A stretch of DNA of 64,000 nucleotides from an uncultured Coriobacteriaceae bacterium (GCA_944320725.1 CALUIM010000012.1:209496-273495); one strand, 5' to 3'; positions 1 to 8,148 are shown, counted from the first letter of the stretch. The notes: a model not told the origin generated them from the sequence alone. Made by a program: numbers and translations.

Positions 1-144
1 CTGCAGCGCGAGCGCGAGGAGAAGGCGGACGAGGCCGAGGTCGCCCAGATCCGCCGGGAGCGGGACCGGATGCGGCAGCGCAACAGCCGGCTGTGCAGGA
101 AGTTCGGGCTAAAGAGTAGACGCGACCGCAGGGACGGCAAGTGA
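1..144 (+). CDS. C-terminal end of a basic, helical protein (partial)
   Basis: The frame is open from the window edge to a TGA at 142-144 and gives 47 residues. It is very rich in Arg, Glu and Lys with heptad-like spacing, which suggests a coiled coil ending in a basic tail. It lies on the same strand as the terminase genes, so it may be a small phage protein of the same module. The start lies outside the window and no family was recognised. Confidence 0.4.
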   Translation: MQREREEKADEAEVAQIRRERDRMRQRNSRLCRKFGLKSRRDRRDGK

Positions 145-155
145 CATGGAGGGTG

Positions 156-198
156 CAAGGGGTGAAAGATTCGGCCCTTTGCACCCTTTCACCCCTTG
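156..198. terminator. Hairpin between convergent genes
   Basis: A perfect 13-bp inverted repeat (156-168 with 186-198) sits between the plus-strand gene ending at 144 and the minus-strand gene ending at 199. A second, mutually exclusive pairing (GGGTGCAA with TTGCACCC) overlaps it. Position and symmetry fit a bidirectional terminator, although there is no long T tract. Confidence 0.5.
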
Positions 199-450
199 TT
201 AGCCAAGATAATCGCGAATTGCATCAATGATTTCGGGATGCCAAGCGTCTGCGTCAAAGACCCTGTCTCTGTAAATCGTGTACTTCACGCCCTCGTGGGT
301 CACAAGCCAATGATTTCCCGAGTGCTCTTGGATACCCATCTCTTCGAGTATTAGGTTTAAGGCATGAACGCTCTTAACATCGTAGCCAAGTTCCTGCAAG
401 CGGCTGACTATCTCGGACTTGTATAAGTCGCCTAAGTAGTTGTACGGCAT
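199..450 (-). CDS. Small phage-type protein, winged-helix/antirepressor-like
   Basis: This is an 83-residue protein. The ATG at 450 is chosen because GGGAGGTG lies just upstream; a longer in-frame start exists at 477. The central segment (LILEEMGIQ, then HWLVTHEG) resembles the short winged-helix region at the end of KilA-C-type phage antirepressors, in which a lone helix-turn-helix reads as 'lkelGlQ ... W.lT..G'. That match is from memory and weak. It points away from the terminase genes and ends at a hairpin shared with the upstream gene. Role unknown; a phage regulator is the best guess. Confidence 0.5.
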   Translation of the reverse strand: MPYNYLGDLYKSEIVSRLQELGYDVKSVHALNLILEEMGIQEHSGNHWLVTHEGVKYTIYRDRVFDADAWHPEIIDAIRDYLG

Positions 451-523
451 TGCGACACCTCCCATTAGCGTATTCAATGCTTGCCAGCATAGTAAAACAC
501 ATCAATCAGGCCGACCCTGTGAG

Positions 524-568
524 TTTGTGACGCGCTGGGAGCATGCCACCTTGAGGAGGTGGCTGACC
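524..568 (+). promoter_or_regulatory. Structured leader 1, upstream of terminase small subunit
   Basis: The leader begins with TTTGTGACGCGCTG (524-537), found again identically at 13196-13209 and in a related form at 5197. It is followed by a 6-bp hairpin, GCCACC (545-550) with GGTGGC (558-563). The ribosome site GAGGAGGT (553-560) is partly in the loop and partly in the stem, so folding could limit translation of the terminase gene at 569. Confidence 0.5.
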
Positions 569-1003
569 ATGCCCGCGAAGTTGAAGCTGACATACGCGCT
601 CGTCGAGCAGATCGTGGAGCTCAAGCGCGACGGACTGTGCGATGCAGACATCATCGCCGCGATCGGCGTGCACCAGGCGACGTTCTACCGCTGGCTGAAA
701 GAAGGCGAGAACGCCAAGACCGGAGTGAAGCGCGCGTTATACGAAGAACTAAAAAAGGCCGAGGCGCAGTACAAGAGATGCCTGCTCACGACCATCAAGT
801 CGGCGGCGGAGTCTCGCGCCCAGTACTGGACGGCGGCCGCCTGGCTGCTTGAGCGCAAGTACCCCATGGAGTACGGCAAGATGGAGCGCAAGGCCGAGGA
901 GGCAGACAACGCTCCGGTGCAGCTGACACTCGGGCTCGTCATCGAGCCCATGGCCGACGACTCCGACGGCGAGGCCGGGGGCGGTGTTGCCGATGGCGAC
1001 TAA
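569..1003 (+). CDS. Phage terminase small subunit
   Basis: A 144-residue protein starting at ATG 569, 8 nt after GAGGAGGT. Residues about 10-45 form a helix-turn-helix (DADIIAAIGVHQATFYRWL) of the kind that small terminase subunits use to recognise packaging sites. The middle is helical and the tail is acidic with low complexity. The stop overlaps the start of the large subunit by 11 nt, the usual TerS-TerL translational coupling. Its role is to bind phage DNA and present it to the large subunit during head filling. No damage is visible. Confidence 0.85.
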   Translation: MPAKLKLTYALVEQIVELKRDGLCDADIIAAIGVHQATFYRWLKEGENAKTGVKRALYEELKKAEAQYKRCLLTTIKSAAESRAQYWTAAAWLLERKYPMEYGKMERKAEEADNAPVQLTLGLVIEPMADDSDGEAGGGVADGD

Positions 1004-2273
1004 CGTCTCCGACTTCGTCATCCCGCGCTTCCACCCGGTGCTCGGCGACGTGATGGCCCACGGCCACACGCACTACTGGCTGCCGAGCGGGCGCAGCTCG
1101 ACCAAGTCCTCCTTCATCAGCATCGCGATCGTTCTTCTCATCATCGCGAACCCGAAGGCCAATGCCGTGGTGGTAAGGCGCTTCTCCAACACCCTGCGCG
1201 ATTCCGTCTACCAGCAGATCCAGTGGGCAATCGAGATGCTCGGCCTGGAGGGCGTCTTCCGCTGCCGCGTCTCTCCCATGGAGATCACCTACACCCCTAC
1301 CGGGCAGCGCATCGTGTTCCGTGGTGCGGACGATCCTCTCAAGTTGAAGGGCGTGAAGTTCACCAAGGGCTATTGCAGCGTGGTCTGTTTCGAGGAGCTG
1401 GACCAGTTTGAGGGTGTGGAAGCCGTTCGCTCCATCCTCAACTCTCTGCGCCGTGGCGGTGACCGCTTCTGGATCTTCTATTCCTACAACCCGCCTAAGA
1501 CGATGTGGTCGTGGGTGAACGTGGAGCGCCTGGAGCGCATTCGGTGCGACGACACCCTTGTGCGCGGGAGCTCTTATCTCGACGTGATCGATTCCCACCC
1601 TGACTGGCTGGGCGCGCCGTTCGTGGAGGAGGCCGAGTACCTGCACGACACGAACGAGAAGGCCTGGCGTTGGGAGTACCTGGGCGAGATAACCGGCACC
1701 GGCGGCGCGATCTTCGACAACGTGCACGAGGCGAAGCTTTCCGACTCTCGCATCCGCACCTTCCAGCGCATCCGAAACGGCGTTGACTGGGGCTGGTTCC
1801 CGGACCCGTGGCGCTTCGTGCGCTGTGCCTGGGAGCCTGATGCGCGGCGCCTTCTCATCTTCGAGGAGCATTCGGCCAACAAGATGATGCCGGCGGAGAC
1901 CGGGCGCATAGTGGTCGATTCTCTCACCTTCCCAGACGAGGTGGGCGGCGAGCCCTACTTCCACGACCAGATCATCTACTGCGACGACACGCCCGACTCC
2001 AAGGTGCAGATGAACGTGTGGAGGCGCGAGCTCGGCCTTCGCGTTCACGCGGCCAGGAAGGCCAGGATGCGCCGGCTTTCCTACGAATGGCTGGATGGGC
2101 TGCGCGAGATCGTGATTGACAGCGAGCGATGTCCCTTGACCTTCTCCGAATTCACCTTGAAGGAGTTCGAGAGGGACAAGGAGGGCAACTGGATAGACGA
2201 GATCCCGGATGGCAATGACCACAGCATCGACGCGGTGAGATACGCGATGCTCGACGACGTATTGCGAGGTTAG
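993..2273 (+). CDS. Phage terminase large subunit
   Basis: A 426-residue packaging motor of the PBSX/Terminase_3 type. The N-terminal ATPase has a degenerate P-loop (GRSSTKSS near residue 33) and a Walker B strand ending in adjacent acids (VVCFEELDQ). The C-terminal RNase H-like nuclease shows a GVDWG strand and a final DAVRYAM helix. ATG 993 is preferred over GTG 984 because it lies inside the normal TerS overlap and follows a GGGGG-containing ribosome site. It would cut concatemeric DNA and drive it into the prohead through the portal. Length is typical and the frame intact. Confidence 0.9.
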   Translation: MATNVSDFVIPRFHPVLGDVMAHGHTHYWLPSGRSSTKSSFISIAIVLLIIANPKANAVVVRRFSNTLRDSVYQQIQWAIEMLGLEGVFRCRVSPMEITYTPTGQRIVFRGADDPLKLKGVKFTKGYCSVVCFEELDQFEGVEAVRSILNSLRRGGDRFWIFYSYNPPKTMWSWVNVERLERIRCDDTLVRGSSYLDVIDSHPDWLGAPFVEEAEYLHDTNEKAWRWEYLGEITGTGGAIFDNVHEAKLSDSRIRTFQRIRNGVDWGWFPDPWRFVRCAWEPDARRLLIFEEHSANKMMPAETGRIVVDSLTFPDEVGGEPYFHDQIIYCDDTPDSKVQMNVWRRELGLRVHAARKARMRRLSYEWLDGLREIVIDSERCPLTFSEFTLKEFERDKEGNWIDEIPDGNDHSIDAVRYAMLDDVLRG

Positions 2274-2276
2274 GCA

Positions 2277-2402
2277 ATGGCTCTTATCGGCGCTCTTCTC
2301 ATCCTGTTCGTCATCGTCGGCGTCTTCACATTGATTGAGTTCTTACGGCTGCTGGCATGCGCCTTGGTGACGCTGGCTCTTCTCGCCCTTCTCGGCGTTT
2401 AA
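2277..2402 (+). CDS. Small membrane protein after terminase
   Basis: A 41-residue frame starts at ATG 2277, 3 nt after the terminase stop, with GAGG at 2265-2268 as ribosome site. Almost the whole chain is hydrophobic (Leu, Val, Ala, Ile), with room for two short membrane helices around a central FLR. It ends exactly at the TAA that overlaps the stop of the convergent gene at 2399. Tight coupling to TerL suggests a real gene. Function unknown. Confidence 0.5.
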   Translation: MALIGALLILFVIVGVFTLIEFLRLLACALVTLALLALLGV

Positions 2403-3136
2403 GCCTTCACGGGATAGAGCTGGCGGAAGTGATCGCCCCAGGCAGTTGCGAGCATGCCCTTCACGGCCTTCTCGACCGTCTCTTTGTGCCTCGGCTGGAT
2501 GAGGAACATGTAGTAGCGCTGGGAGACCTTCTCGAACTTCAACACCATCCCAGACACGCTGGAAAGGTCTTCTCTTCTTAAAAGCTCTTCTAGCTGCCCG
2601 ATGTAGTGCTCGTCCTTATACCGGGCCTTGTGCTGGTAATAGACGACTGTGGAGCCCTGGGCATAGTAACTGGCGAGCTCTTCGGGCAGTACGTACTTGT
2701 TCTCCTTCGGCTTCCCCTTAGCGGATGAAACGACCAGGCCGTTATCGGGATCAACGCACACGATCTCATTCCCGGCCATGACGTCAAGTGACTTTGCGAA
2801 CCACTCAGAGCGAAGCTCGATCCTTTTCGCCTTCTTCTTCCTCCTGAAATCGAGGCAGTCCGAGAAGAACGTGGCCTGGATGATATCGTCGTTTTGCATG
2901 TAGCGCACTTCTCGGTTGTCTCCATCGACAATCGTCTTGAGGCCAAGCCATAGTCCCGGATCGCATGTACGGTACTTCTCCTGCTTGAGATAGTCCACAT
3001 GGCGGCCGTCGCTGTTGTGCGTCTCGTCAGGTGTGAGGTACCAGTTGAGCCCAATCGAGAAGCCAGCCAAGTGCAGGGCCCTCAGAAGTCCGAGTTTGCT
3101 GTAGTCGCCTATATCTCCCGCGTACCTGTTCTGCAT
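2399..3136 (-). CDS. Conserved protein of unknown function in the first cargo block
   Basis: A 245-residue protein. ATG 3136 is chosen because GAGG lies 8 nt upstream and the product then begins MQNRYAGDIGDYSKLG, which matches my memory of how homologous hypotheticals start. Later segments include LNWYLTPDETHNSDGRHVDYL and a Lys-rich KKKAKR stretch. No signal peptide or membrane span is seen, and I cannot assign a fold. It is inserted against the direction of the phage head genes and lies back to back with the DUF262 nuclease, from which a 216-nt intergenic region separates it. This suggests a partner or a second cargo gene, but that is inference. Confidence 0.7.
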   Translation of the reverse strand: MQNRYAGDIGDYSKLGLLRALHLAGFSIGLNWYLTPDETHNSDGRHVDYLKQEKYRTCDPGLWLGLKTIVDGDNREVRYMQNDDIIQATFFSDCLDFRRKKKAKRIELRSEWFAKSLDVMAGNEIVCVDPDNGLVVSSAKGKPKENKYVLPEELASYYAQGSTVVYYQHKARYKDEHYIGQLEELLRREDLSSVSGMVLKFEKVSQRYYMFLIQPRHKETVEKAVKGMLATAWGDHFRQLYPVKA

Positions 3137-3308
3137 AGTCATTTCCTCGGCTTCCCTTTTCATAACACGATGCCTGAATTCTAAGGCATGGGTGCATACG
3201 CCAGTAATGAGCTCAGAGCTTTCGACAGAGGCCAAGTCTTCGACGTATTCCAAAACCCAAACGTCGGACGCAGAACAAGGCGCCCTGAATACACCTGCGC
3301 CTAGCAGC

Positions 3309-3314
3309 TATAAT
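3309..3314 (+). promoter_or_regulatory. -10 element for the DUF262 gene
   Basis: A perfect TATAAT lies 39 nt before the start at 3353. The best -35 about 17 nt upstream (TGAATA, 3286-3291) is weak. It gives the cargo gene its own promoter, separate from the phage late genes. Confidence 0.45.
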
Positions 3315-3352
3315 TAGCCTTCGTTGAACGATTAAGCGATTGCGGAGGATAC

Positions 3353-5167
3353 ATGCAGGCCAAGGAATACCCCTTCAGCAGGATTAAGCGGCAGGTCATC
3401 TACAAGATTCCCTTCTTCCAGAGAACCTACGTTTGGCAGCTCGGAAACTGGGAGGATCTTTGGAAGGAGCTTTCCTCGCCCAAGAGGAGCTGCTTCCTTG
3501 GATCTATCATCCTGAAGGACGTCGAGGACCCGCTCAGGGAGCGCATGTATCAGCAAGTCGTAGACGGGCAGCAGCGCTTGACCACGCTTACAATTCTTCT
3601 GCGGGCGCTTATCGACCATTTCGGGGACAAGGCCACCGAGGAAGAGTACGAGGAGTATCTCTACTTTGTCCGAACAAAGCTCACGTCTGGCGGCCGCGTA
3701 AAGGAGCGTAGCTACAAGATCGAGCATTCGAAGGTCGATGCCCCGTTCTACAAGGACATCATCGACGGCAAATATGCCGGCATCGAATTGGGAGACGAGG
3801 TTGTCCCAGAAAACAGGCTCGTCTACTGCTACAAGTTCTTCCGCGAGATGTTCGCGATGGCAACTGATGAAGAGCTTCAAAGCGTAACCGAGAAGCTGAC
3901 ATACGACGACCGTGAGGTGCTCGTGTTCATCGAGCTCCGCGAGGACGAAAACGAGCAGGTCATCTTCGATGCCATCAACAGCACGGGCGTGAAGCTGACC
4001 ACTTCTGACATTATCAAGAACGAACTCTTCCAGCGAGTGATCGACACCAACAAGGGAGGCTCCGGCGAGGCTCGGGCAAAGGACCACGCTGGCGCGCTGT
4101 ACGATGAAACTTGGTTCGAGACATTCGAGCGCGATTCCGACACGCTCAACACCTGGCTTGACACCGTGGGTGTCGGCCATAACGTCCGAAGCAATATTGA
4201 CCTCTTCTTTAGCGCATTCGCGCAGATAAAGCAGATATTCAACCCTGCCAAGGATAAGGTTGCAGAACTGGCTCCTTGCTACTCGAGGCATGTCTCCGGG
4301 ATGGATGCCGCCGAGATCGAGGCCTTCATTCGCGAGATCTGCGATTACGCCGAGACCTACCGCGAGACGTTCATCGGATTTGACGAGATTACGGCCTTCA
4401 GCTTCGAGGACAGCACAACGCGCCTGTTGAAGATGCTGAAGGTCATGCGACTCGCAACATTCGACGCCTTCATCCTGAAGACAATGAAGACGCTGCCGGA
4501 GGATGAGCAGGCGGCTGTTTTTAACCTGCTCGAACGCTACCTGATGCGCAATTACGTCATCGGCAACTCAACGCGCAACTACAACACCCAGGCCTACGAG
4601 ATGATCGAGGGCAAGTTCGACTTCGAGGAAGCCCTTTCCAAGCCCGAGGTAGCAGACGACCGCCTTCTTGCCTCGCTTCGAAACATCTACAGCACGCGTG
4701 CTGGGCTCGTACTTTTCTGGATCGAACTGCACAGGCACATGGACCCCGAATCTGACCTGCATGGAGCAGAGTTGAAGTACTCATTTGAGCTGGAGCACAT
4801 CATGCCGCAGAAGTGGCGCCAGCATTGGGGCTTAGACGTGCTTCCCTGCATTGACGAGCACGGCGTCGAGCTTTCCGGGAACGACGCTGAGAACGCGCGC
4901 ACTGCCGCCGTCTACGAAATCGGCAACATGACTCTTCTACCTTCGCGCCTGAACAAAGACCTGAAGAACTATGCTTTCGCCGATAAGGTGAACGGATGCC
5001 AGCTGCGCAAGCGGTGGCAAAAGGGCATGAAAGACCAGACCGCATTCATGATCACCAAAGAAGTGACGGACCGCGACCCGCTTGTTTGGCGCGAAGCTGA
5101 CATCAGGGCTCGGACGCAAGCGCTCTTCAAAGAGTTCTGCGAGATCTGGCCCTCTAGCTCGAAATAG
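3353..5167 (+). CDS. DUF262/DUF1524 nuclease, GmrSD-type type IV restriction protein
   Basis: A 604-residue single-chain protein. The N-terminal DUF262 domain shows FFQRTY (21-26) and DGQQR (71-75), the nucleotide-binding/ParB-like core, then FDAINSTGVKLTTSDIIKN. The C-terminal DUF1524 domain has the HNH-like motif: LEHIMP near 480 and GNMTLLPSRLNKDLKN near 524-539. Proteins of this family (GmrSD, BrxU) use NTP hydrolysis to cut foreign DNA with modified bases. All key motifs are intact and length is typical for fused members. The start is set by GGAGG just before ATG 3353. It lies within a phage head operon, downstream of terminase, and has its own promoter. Confidence 0.88.
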   Translation: MQAKEYPFSRIKRQVIYKIPFFQRTYVWQLGNWEDLWKELSSPKRSCFLGSIILKDVEDPLRERMYQQVVDGQQRLTTLTILLRALIDHFGDKATEEEYEEYLYFVRTKLTSGGRVKERSYKIEHSKVDAPFYKDIIDGKYAGIELGDEVVPENRLVYCYKFFREMFAMATDEELQSVTEKLTYDDREVLVFIELREDENEQVIFDAINSTGVKLTTSDIIKNELFQRVIDTNKGGSGEARAKDHAGALYDETWFETFERDSDTLNTWLDTVGVGHNVRSNIDLFFSAFAQIKQIFNPAKDKVAELAPCYSRHVSGMDAAEIEAFIREICDYAETYRETFIGFDEITAFSFEDSTTRLLKMLKVMRLATFDAFILKTMKTLPEDEQAAVFNLLERYLMRNYVIGNSTRNYNTQAYEMIEGKFDFEEALSKPEVADDRLLASLRNIYSTRAGLVLFWIELHRHMDPESDLHGAELKYSFELEHIMPQKWRQHWGLDVLPCIDEHGVELSGNDAENARTAAVYEIGNMTLLPSRLNKDLKNYAFADKVNGCQLRKRWQKGMKDQTAFMITKEVTDRDPLVWREADIRARTQALFKEFCEIWPSSSK

Positions 5168-5197
5168 TCTCTTAGCCAAACTGCATCAATAGCCCAC

Positions 5198-5255
5198 TTG
5201 TGACATGCGTTGAAACTTCACCATGCCTTTCGGTGTGGTTGAAGGAGGTTTCAGC
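5198..5255 (+). promoter_or_regulatory. Structured leader 2, upstream of portal
   Basis: The leader begins with TTGTGACATGCGTTG, a variant of the box before the terminase and capsid genes. GTTGAAAC near 5208 can pair with GTTTCAGC near the start codon, with an inner TTCACCA/TGGTTGAA pairing. The ribosome site GAAGGAGG lies within this fold. It begins 30 nt after the stop of the DUF262 gene. Confidence 0.45.
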
Positions 5256-6893
5256 ATGGGCGCTAATGGCTTGGACGAATACTGGGTGCCGGAGCATGTT
5301 AAGGACTACCTGAGGAAGCTCGGATTCGTTCTTCCCATGGATGACATGGAACCCTGGATACGGTCGTGGGATGACTGGATGAGCGCACGCGGGGAGTTCT
5401 ACGACTACCGGGATAAGGACGGCATAGGCAGAGTTTATGCTGTTCATCGTCGGTCTATTCATCCTGCTATGCGTGTATGCAAGGAGTGGGGCTCTCTTCT
5501 TCTCAATGAAGAGGTCAAGGTCGTGTGCGAGGATCAGAGGGCGACCGACTGGATCAACTCGTTCTTCTCTTCCACCAACTTCATGAATGCGGCGCAGGCG
5601 ACCGTCGTGCGTGCCTTCGGCCTGGGCACGGGCGCTTGGGCACTCTGGATTGACCTGGGCAAGAGGAAGGTTCGCATCCGGCATTACGACGCGCGCATGG
5701 TCATCCCACTCTCATGGGACGAGGACGGGATCTCGGAGTGCGCTTTCGCCACGCGGGCGTTCTATAGGGGCAAGGCCGTGGACCAGCTGCAGATGCACCT
5801 GCGCGGTAGTATGGGCTTCTCGGCGGACCTTTCCCCATCTTCACCTTCCCACGAGAACGAGGGTGCTCTTCTCTCCCATGAAACAGAGGAGACGTACAGG
5901 ATCGTCACCGTGTGCTTCGACCACGAGGGAAACGAGCTCGCGCCTGCGGGCATCCTCCCGATCTACGACACGGGCTGTCCTTTCCCCACCTTCGGCATTG
6001 TCAAACCTGCAATCACCAATACCAGGGTGGATATGAGTCCCTACGGACAGTCGGTATTCGCTGATGCGGTGGACGCCGTCCAGGCCGTGGACCTCACCTT
6101 CGATGCCCTTATCAACGAGATCGACCTCTCGAAGATGAGGGTGTTCTTGTCGGACGTCCTTTTTGACAGAGAGCAGGACGGCAACAAGAACGTCACCATT
6201 CCCTTCGGCAAGCAGGACTGCACTGTCTTCCGCAAGGTCATGAGCACGGAGGACACGATCCAGGAGTTCGCGCCGGCGCTGCGCACCAATGGGCAAATCG
6301 AGGCGTTCCGCGTGGCCCTGCAGATGCTTGGAGATCTCACAGGCTTCGGCATCAGCTACTTCGACATGAACGAGTCCCGGGGGTATGTGAAGACGGCCAC
6401 CGAGGTCTCTTCCGACAACTCGGCGCTCATGCGCAACATCCGCCGGAACGAGAATAGCCTGGAGGGCTCGATCGTCTCGATAGCGAAAGCAGTCATGCAC
6501 GCGTCGCGATCCTTCGGCGAGGGCATCCCTGACGAGGGCGAGGTCCGCGTGCAGTTCGACGACTCCATCATCCAGGACACGGCAGCGGAGAAGGAGCAGG
6601 ACATGCGCGAGGTGGGCGTCACCATGGGCGCCTGGGAGTACAGGATGCGCTGGTATGGGGAGGAAGAGTCCATCGCACGCGCCAGGGCGGCAGAGATCGG
6701 CACGGGCAAGGGTATGAATTTACCTCGATTCCGTTTACACCCCTACGCCGCATTCAGGGCGGCGCCCTCCCGACCGCCGGCGGCCTCTCGGAGAGGTCGG
6801 GTTCCCTCAGGCACTTCCTCACCGTGGGCTCGGAGACCCCGGTGTCCCGGGCTATCGAGGCGACCGTCGCCCCGTTCCTGCCCAGCTTTCTGA
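5256..6893 (+). CDS. Phage portal protein, C-terminus cut by an IS21 remnant
   Basis: From ATG 5256 (after GAAGGAGG) to about 6715 the frame encodes an SPP1 gp6-like portal, the dodecameric ring at the head vertex through which DNA is packed. Typical features are an acidic, aromatic N-terminus and a central DLTFDALINEIDLSKMRVFLSD helix region before GYVKTATEVSSDNSALMRNIRRNE-type sequence. After GTGKG the frame runs into IS21 DNA and adds about 58 unrelated Pro/Arg/Ser-rich residues before the stop at 6893. The normal C-terminal crown, and whatever followed (often a minor head protein), are missing. The product is probably non-functional. Confidence 0.82.
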   Translation: MGANGLDEYWVPEHVKDYLRKLGFVLPMDDMEPWIRSWDDWMSARGEFYDYRDKDGIGRVYAVHRRSIHPAMRVCKEWGSLLLNEEVKVVCEDQRATDWINSFFSSTNFMNAAQATVVRAFGLGTGAWALWIDLGKRKVRIRHYDARMVIPLSWDEDGISECAFATRAFYRGKAVDQLQMHLRGSMGFSADLSPSSPSHENEGALLSHETEETYRIVTVCFDHEGNELAPAGILPIYDTGCPFPTFGIVKPAITNTRVDMSPYGQSVFADAVDAVQAVDLTFDALINEIDLSKMRVFLSDVLFDREQDGNKNVTIPFGKQDCTVFRKVMSTEDTIQEFAPALRTNGQIEAFRVALQMLGDLTGFGISYFDMNESRGYVKTATEVSSDNSALMRNIRRNENSLEGSIVSIAKAVMHASRSFGEGIPDEGEVRVQFDDSIIQDTAAEKEQDMREVGVTMGAWEYRMRWYGEEESIARARAAEIGTGKGMNLPRFRLHPYAAFRAAPSRPPAASRRGRVPSGTSSPWARRPRCPGLSRRPSPRSCPAF

Positions 6894-6921
6894 TATCGTC
6901 GATCTTGTCCACGCCGATCAT
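6754..6921 (-). pseudogene. IstA transposase, N-terminal fragment
   Basis: From ATG 6921 (after GAGAGGAA) about 55 residues encode the N-terminal helix-turn-helix of IS21 transposases: VDKIDDIRKLGRNGATVASI, then ARDTGVSEPTVRKCL. This domain binds the terminal repeats. The DDE catalytic core is missing, so the fragment cannot transpose. Confidence 0.65.
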
Positions 6922-6994
6922 TTCCTCTCTGGCCCCCAATCGTCGTAACCGAAGCAACGACAACGGTAGGCCGAACGGGATGGTCGGCGTGCCC

Positions 6995-7063
6995 GCGCTC
7001 AGACCCGAAACTTTTCCGCGCTCATTCCCGAAAACCCACCGCGCTCAAACCCGCAATACGGAG
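6995..7063. repeat. Three 23-bp IS21 terminal repeats
   Basis: GCGCTC recurs at 6995, 7018 and 7041 with a period of exactly 23 bp. Each copy is followed by a variant of 'A..CCCG.AA'. IS21 elements carry such multiple repeats at each end as transposase sites. The outer boundary of the element should lie close to 7063. Confidence 0.6.
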
Positions 7064-7496
7064 GCTATCAAACACACACGCCGTCCGCTGCCCGGGTGGC
7101 CTTCCCGACCCGCGCCGCACGGCCTGCCGGTCCCATGGCGCGGACAACCCTCGATGACTCTGCGCTTGCGTGGCCTGTGCGCATGGCCCGGCGGCAGACA
7201 AAACACAAACAGCGTCTGCTGTCTGAATTGAGAAGCAGGCTCAGATCTCTTCAATATGGAATAGAACAGCCATATGCGCCTGCAGTTGCTTGGATGAGTC
7301 GGCACTGTGAGCAGCGCTTTAGATTGGTTGTTATCGCTTTCAACATGTCAGAGTCGCACAGTCTGAGAAAAACTCACCTGACGGTATAATTGCATACCAT
7401 GAGAAGGGATAACGACTGCTTGATGCCGTGTAATGGCACGACAGGCGAAATATCTCTTCTCTGAAATGCTGACGACATGCGAGGAGGCTGAGAATT
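7064..7496 (+). promoter_or_regulatory. Gene-free stretch with promoter for the restriction gene
   Basis: No convincing gene is present between the IS21 end and the restriction gene. A perfect TATAAT lies at 7385-7390, just before a 20-codon frame (ATG 7399) with no ribosome site; that frame ends at 7461, well before the restriction start. A 97-codon frame at 7096-7389 shows no known motif and is probably chance. The right part is clearly AT-richer than the phage genes, marking the start of the imported cassette. Confidence 0.35.
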
Positions 7497-8087
7497 ATGG
7501 GTTCGCCATACGACGGTCATTCTGTGCGCGAATGGGACCGCATAACCCAACAGTTGATTGATGAGCACCCATTGGAAGAGGAAGAGATTGTTGAAGTCGT
7601 GCTGGAAGCTTGGGAAAGCATTATGCAGACCAAAATCGGCGGCAAGCTTCAAATCGGGGTTGATGTGCTTCCTAGTCCACAAATCCTGGGCAACTATCTT
7701 CACATGCTAACCGCTGCGATTTTTGCAGAAAGATACCCTGGCATTTGGAGAGGTGAAATCGACAAAAGCGATAAGGACGTGGTCTATATTAATGACGATT
7801 ACTACTCGTTTGAAATCAAGACCTCATCGCAGAACAGCATCTACGGGAACAGGAGCTATGGTCAGCCAAATAGCGACAACAGTTCTGGTAAAGCAAAGTT
7901 TGGCTATTACCTAGCTATTAATTTCGAGAAATTCACGCAAACGCATCGCCATCCTGTAATAAAGCGCATTAAGTTCGGATGGATAGATCACTCTGACTGG
8001 CATGCGCAAGCAGCAGCGACTGGCCAAAACTCAACTCTTGATAGGGATGCATGGAATCATAAGTTGAAGCTTCTTTACGGAAGCTGA
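7497..8087 (+). CDS. ScaI-family type II restriction endonuclease
   Basis: A 196-residue protein that I recognise as the ScaI restriction endonuclease family (RE_ScaI; ScaI cuts AGTACT). The conserved core includes KIGGKLQIGVDVLPSPQILG, a D...(F)EIK nuclease motif (KDVVYINDDYYSFEIKTSS) and a GxxxFGYYLAINF segment. GAGGAGG lies about 10 nt before ATG 7497. It is convergent with a DNA methyltransferase, the usual partner in a restriction-modification pair. AGTACT sites occur elsewhere in the window (for example near 4774, 16091, 38093 and 52116), so the host would need protection. Family assignment is confident; specificity is inferred. Confidence 0.82.
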   Translation: MGSPYDGHSVREWDRITQQLIDEHPLEEEEIVEVVLEAWESIMQTKIGGKLQIGVDVLPSPQILGNYLHMLTAAIFAERYPGIWRGEIDKSDKDVVYINDDYYSFEIKTSSQNSIYGNRSYGQPNSDNSSGKAKFGYYLAINFEKFTQTHRHPVIKRIKFGWIDHSDWHAQAAATGQNSTLDRDAWNHKLKLLYGS

Positions 8088-8097
8088 TAGCCTAACT

Positions 8098-8134
8098 CGG
8101 TCGCTACCTCGCAAAGCTATAAAGGTAGCGACCG
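8098..8134. terminator. Bidirectional terminator between endonuclease and methyltransferase
   Basis: A perfect 11-bp stem, CGGTCGCTACC (8098-8108) with GGTAGCGACCG (8124-8134), and a 15-nt loop lie between the stops of two convergent genes. Confidence 0.65.
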
Positions 8135-8148
8135 GAGTGATTAGCCGA

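Larger units (their letters stand above)
6716..7063 (-). mobile_element. IS21-family remnant (one end plus start of istA)
   Basis: The fragment carries the beginning of an IstA transposase on the minus strand and the multiple terminal repeats that mark IS21 ends (6995-7063). The rest of istA, istB and the opposite end are absent. Its left edge coincides with the break in the portal gene, near 6716 but not resolved to the base. It is either the scar of an insertion followed by deletion or a recombination point through which the restriction cassette entered. Confidence 0.65.

Noticed and set aside
939..2222. Long reverse-strand open frame opposite the large terminase
   Set aside because: It is the mirror of a well-supported terminase gene in GC-rich DNA; its product is His/Arg/Val-rich without motifs and has no ribosome site.
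7096..7389. 97-codon frame before the restriction gene, considered as a controller protein
   Set aside because: No helix-turn-helix or other motif is visible and it has no good ribosome site.
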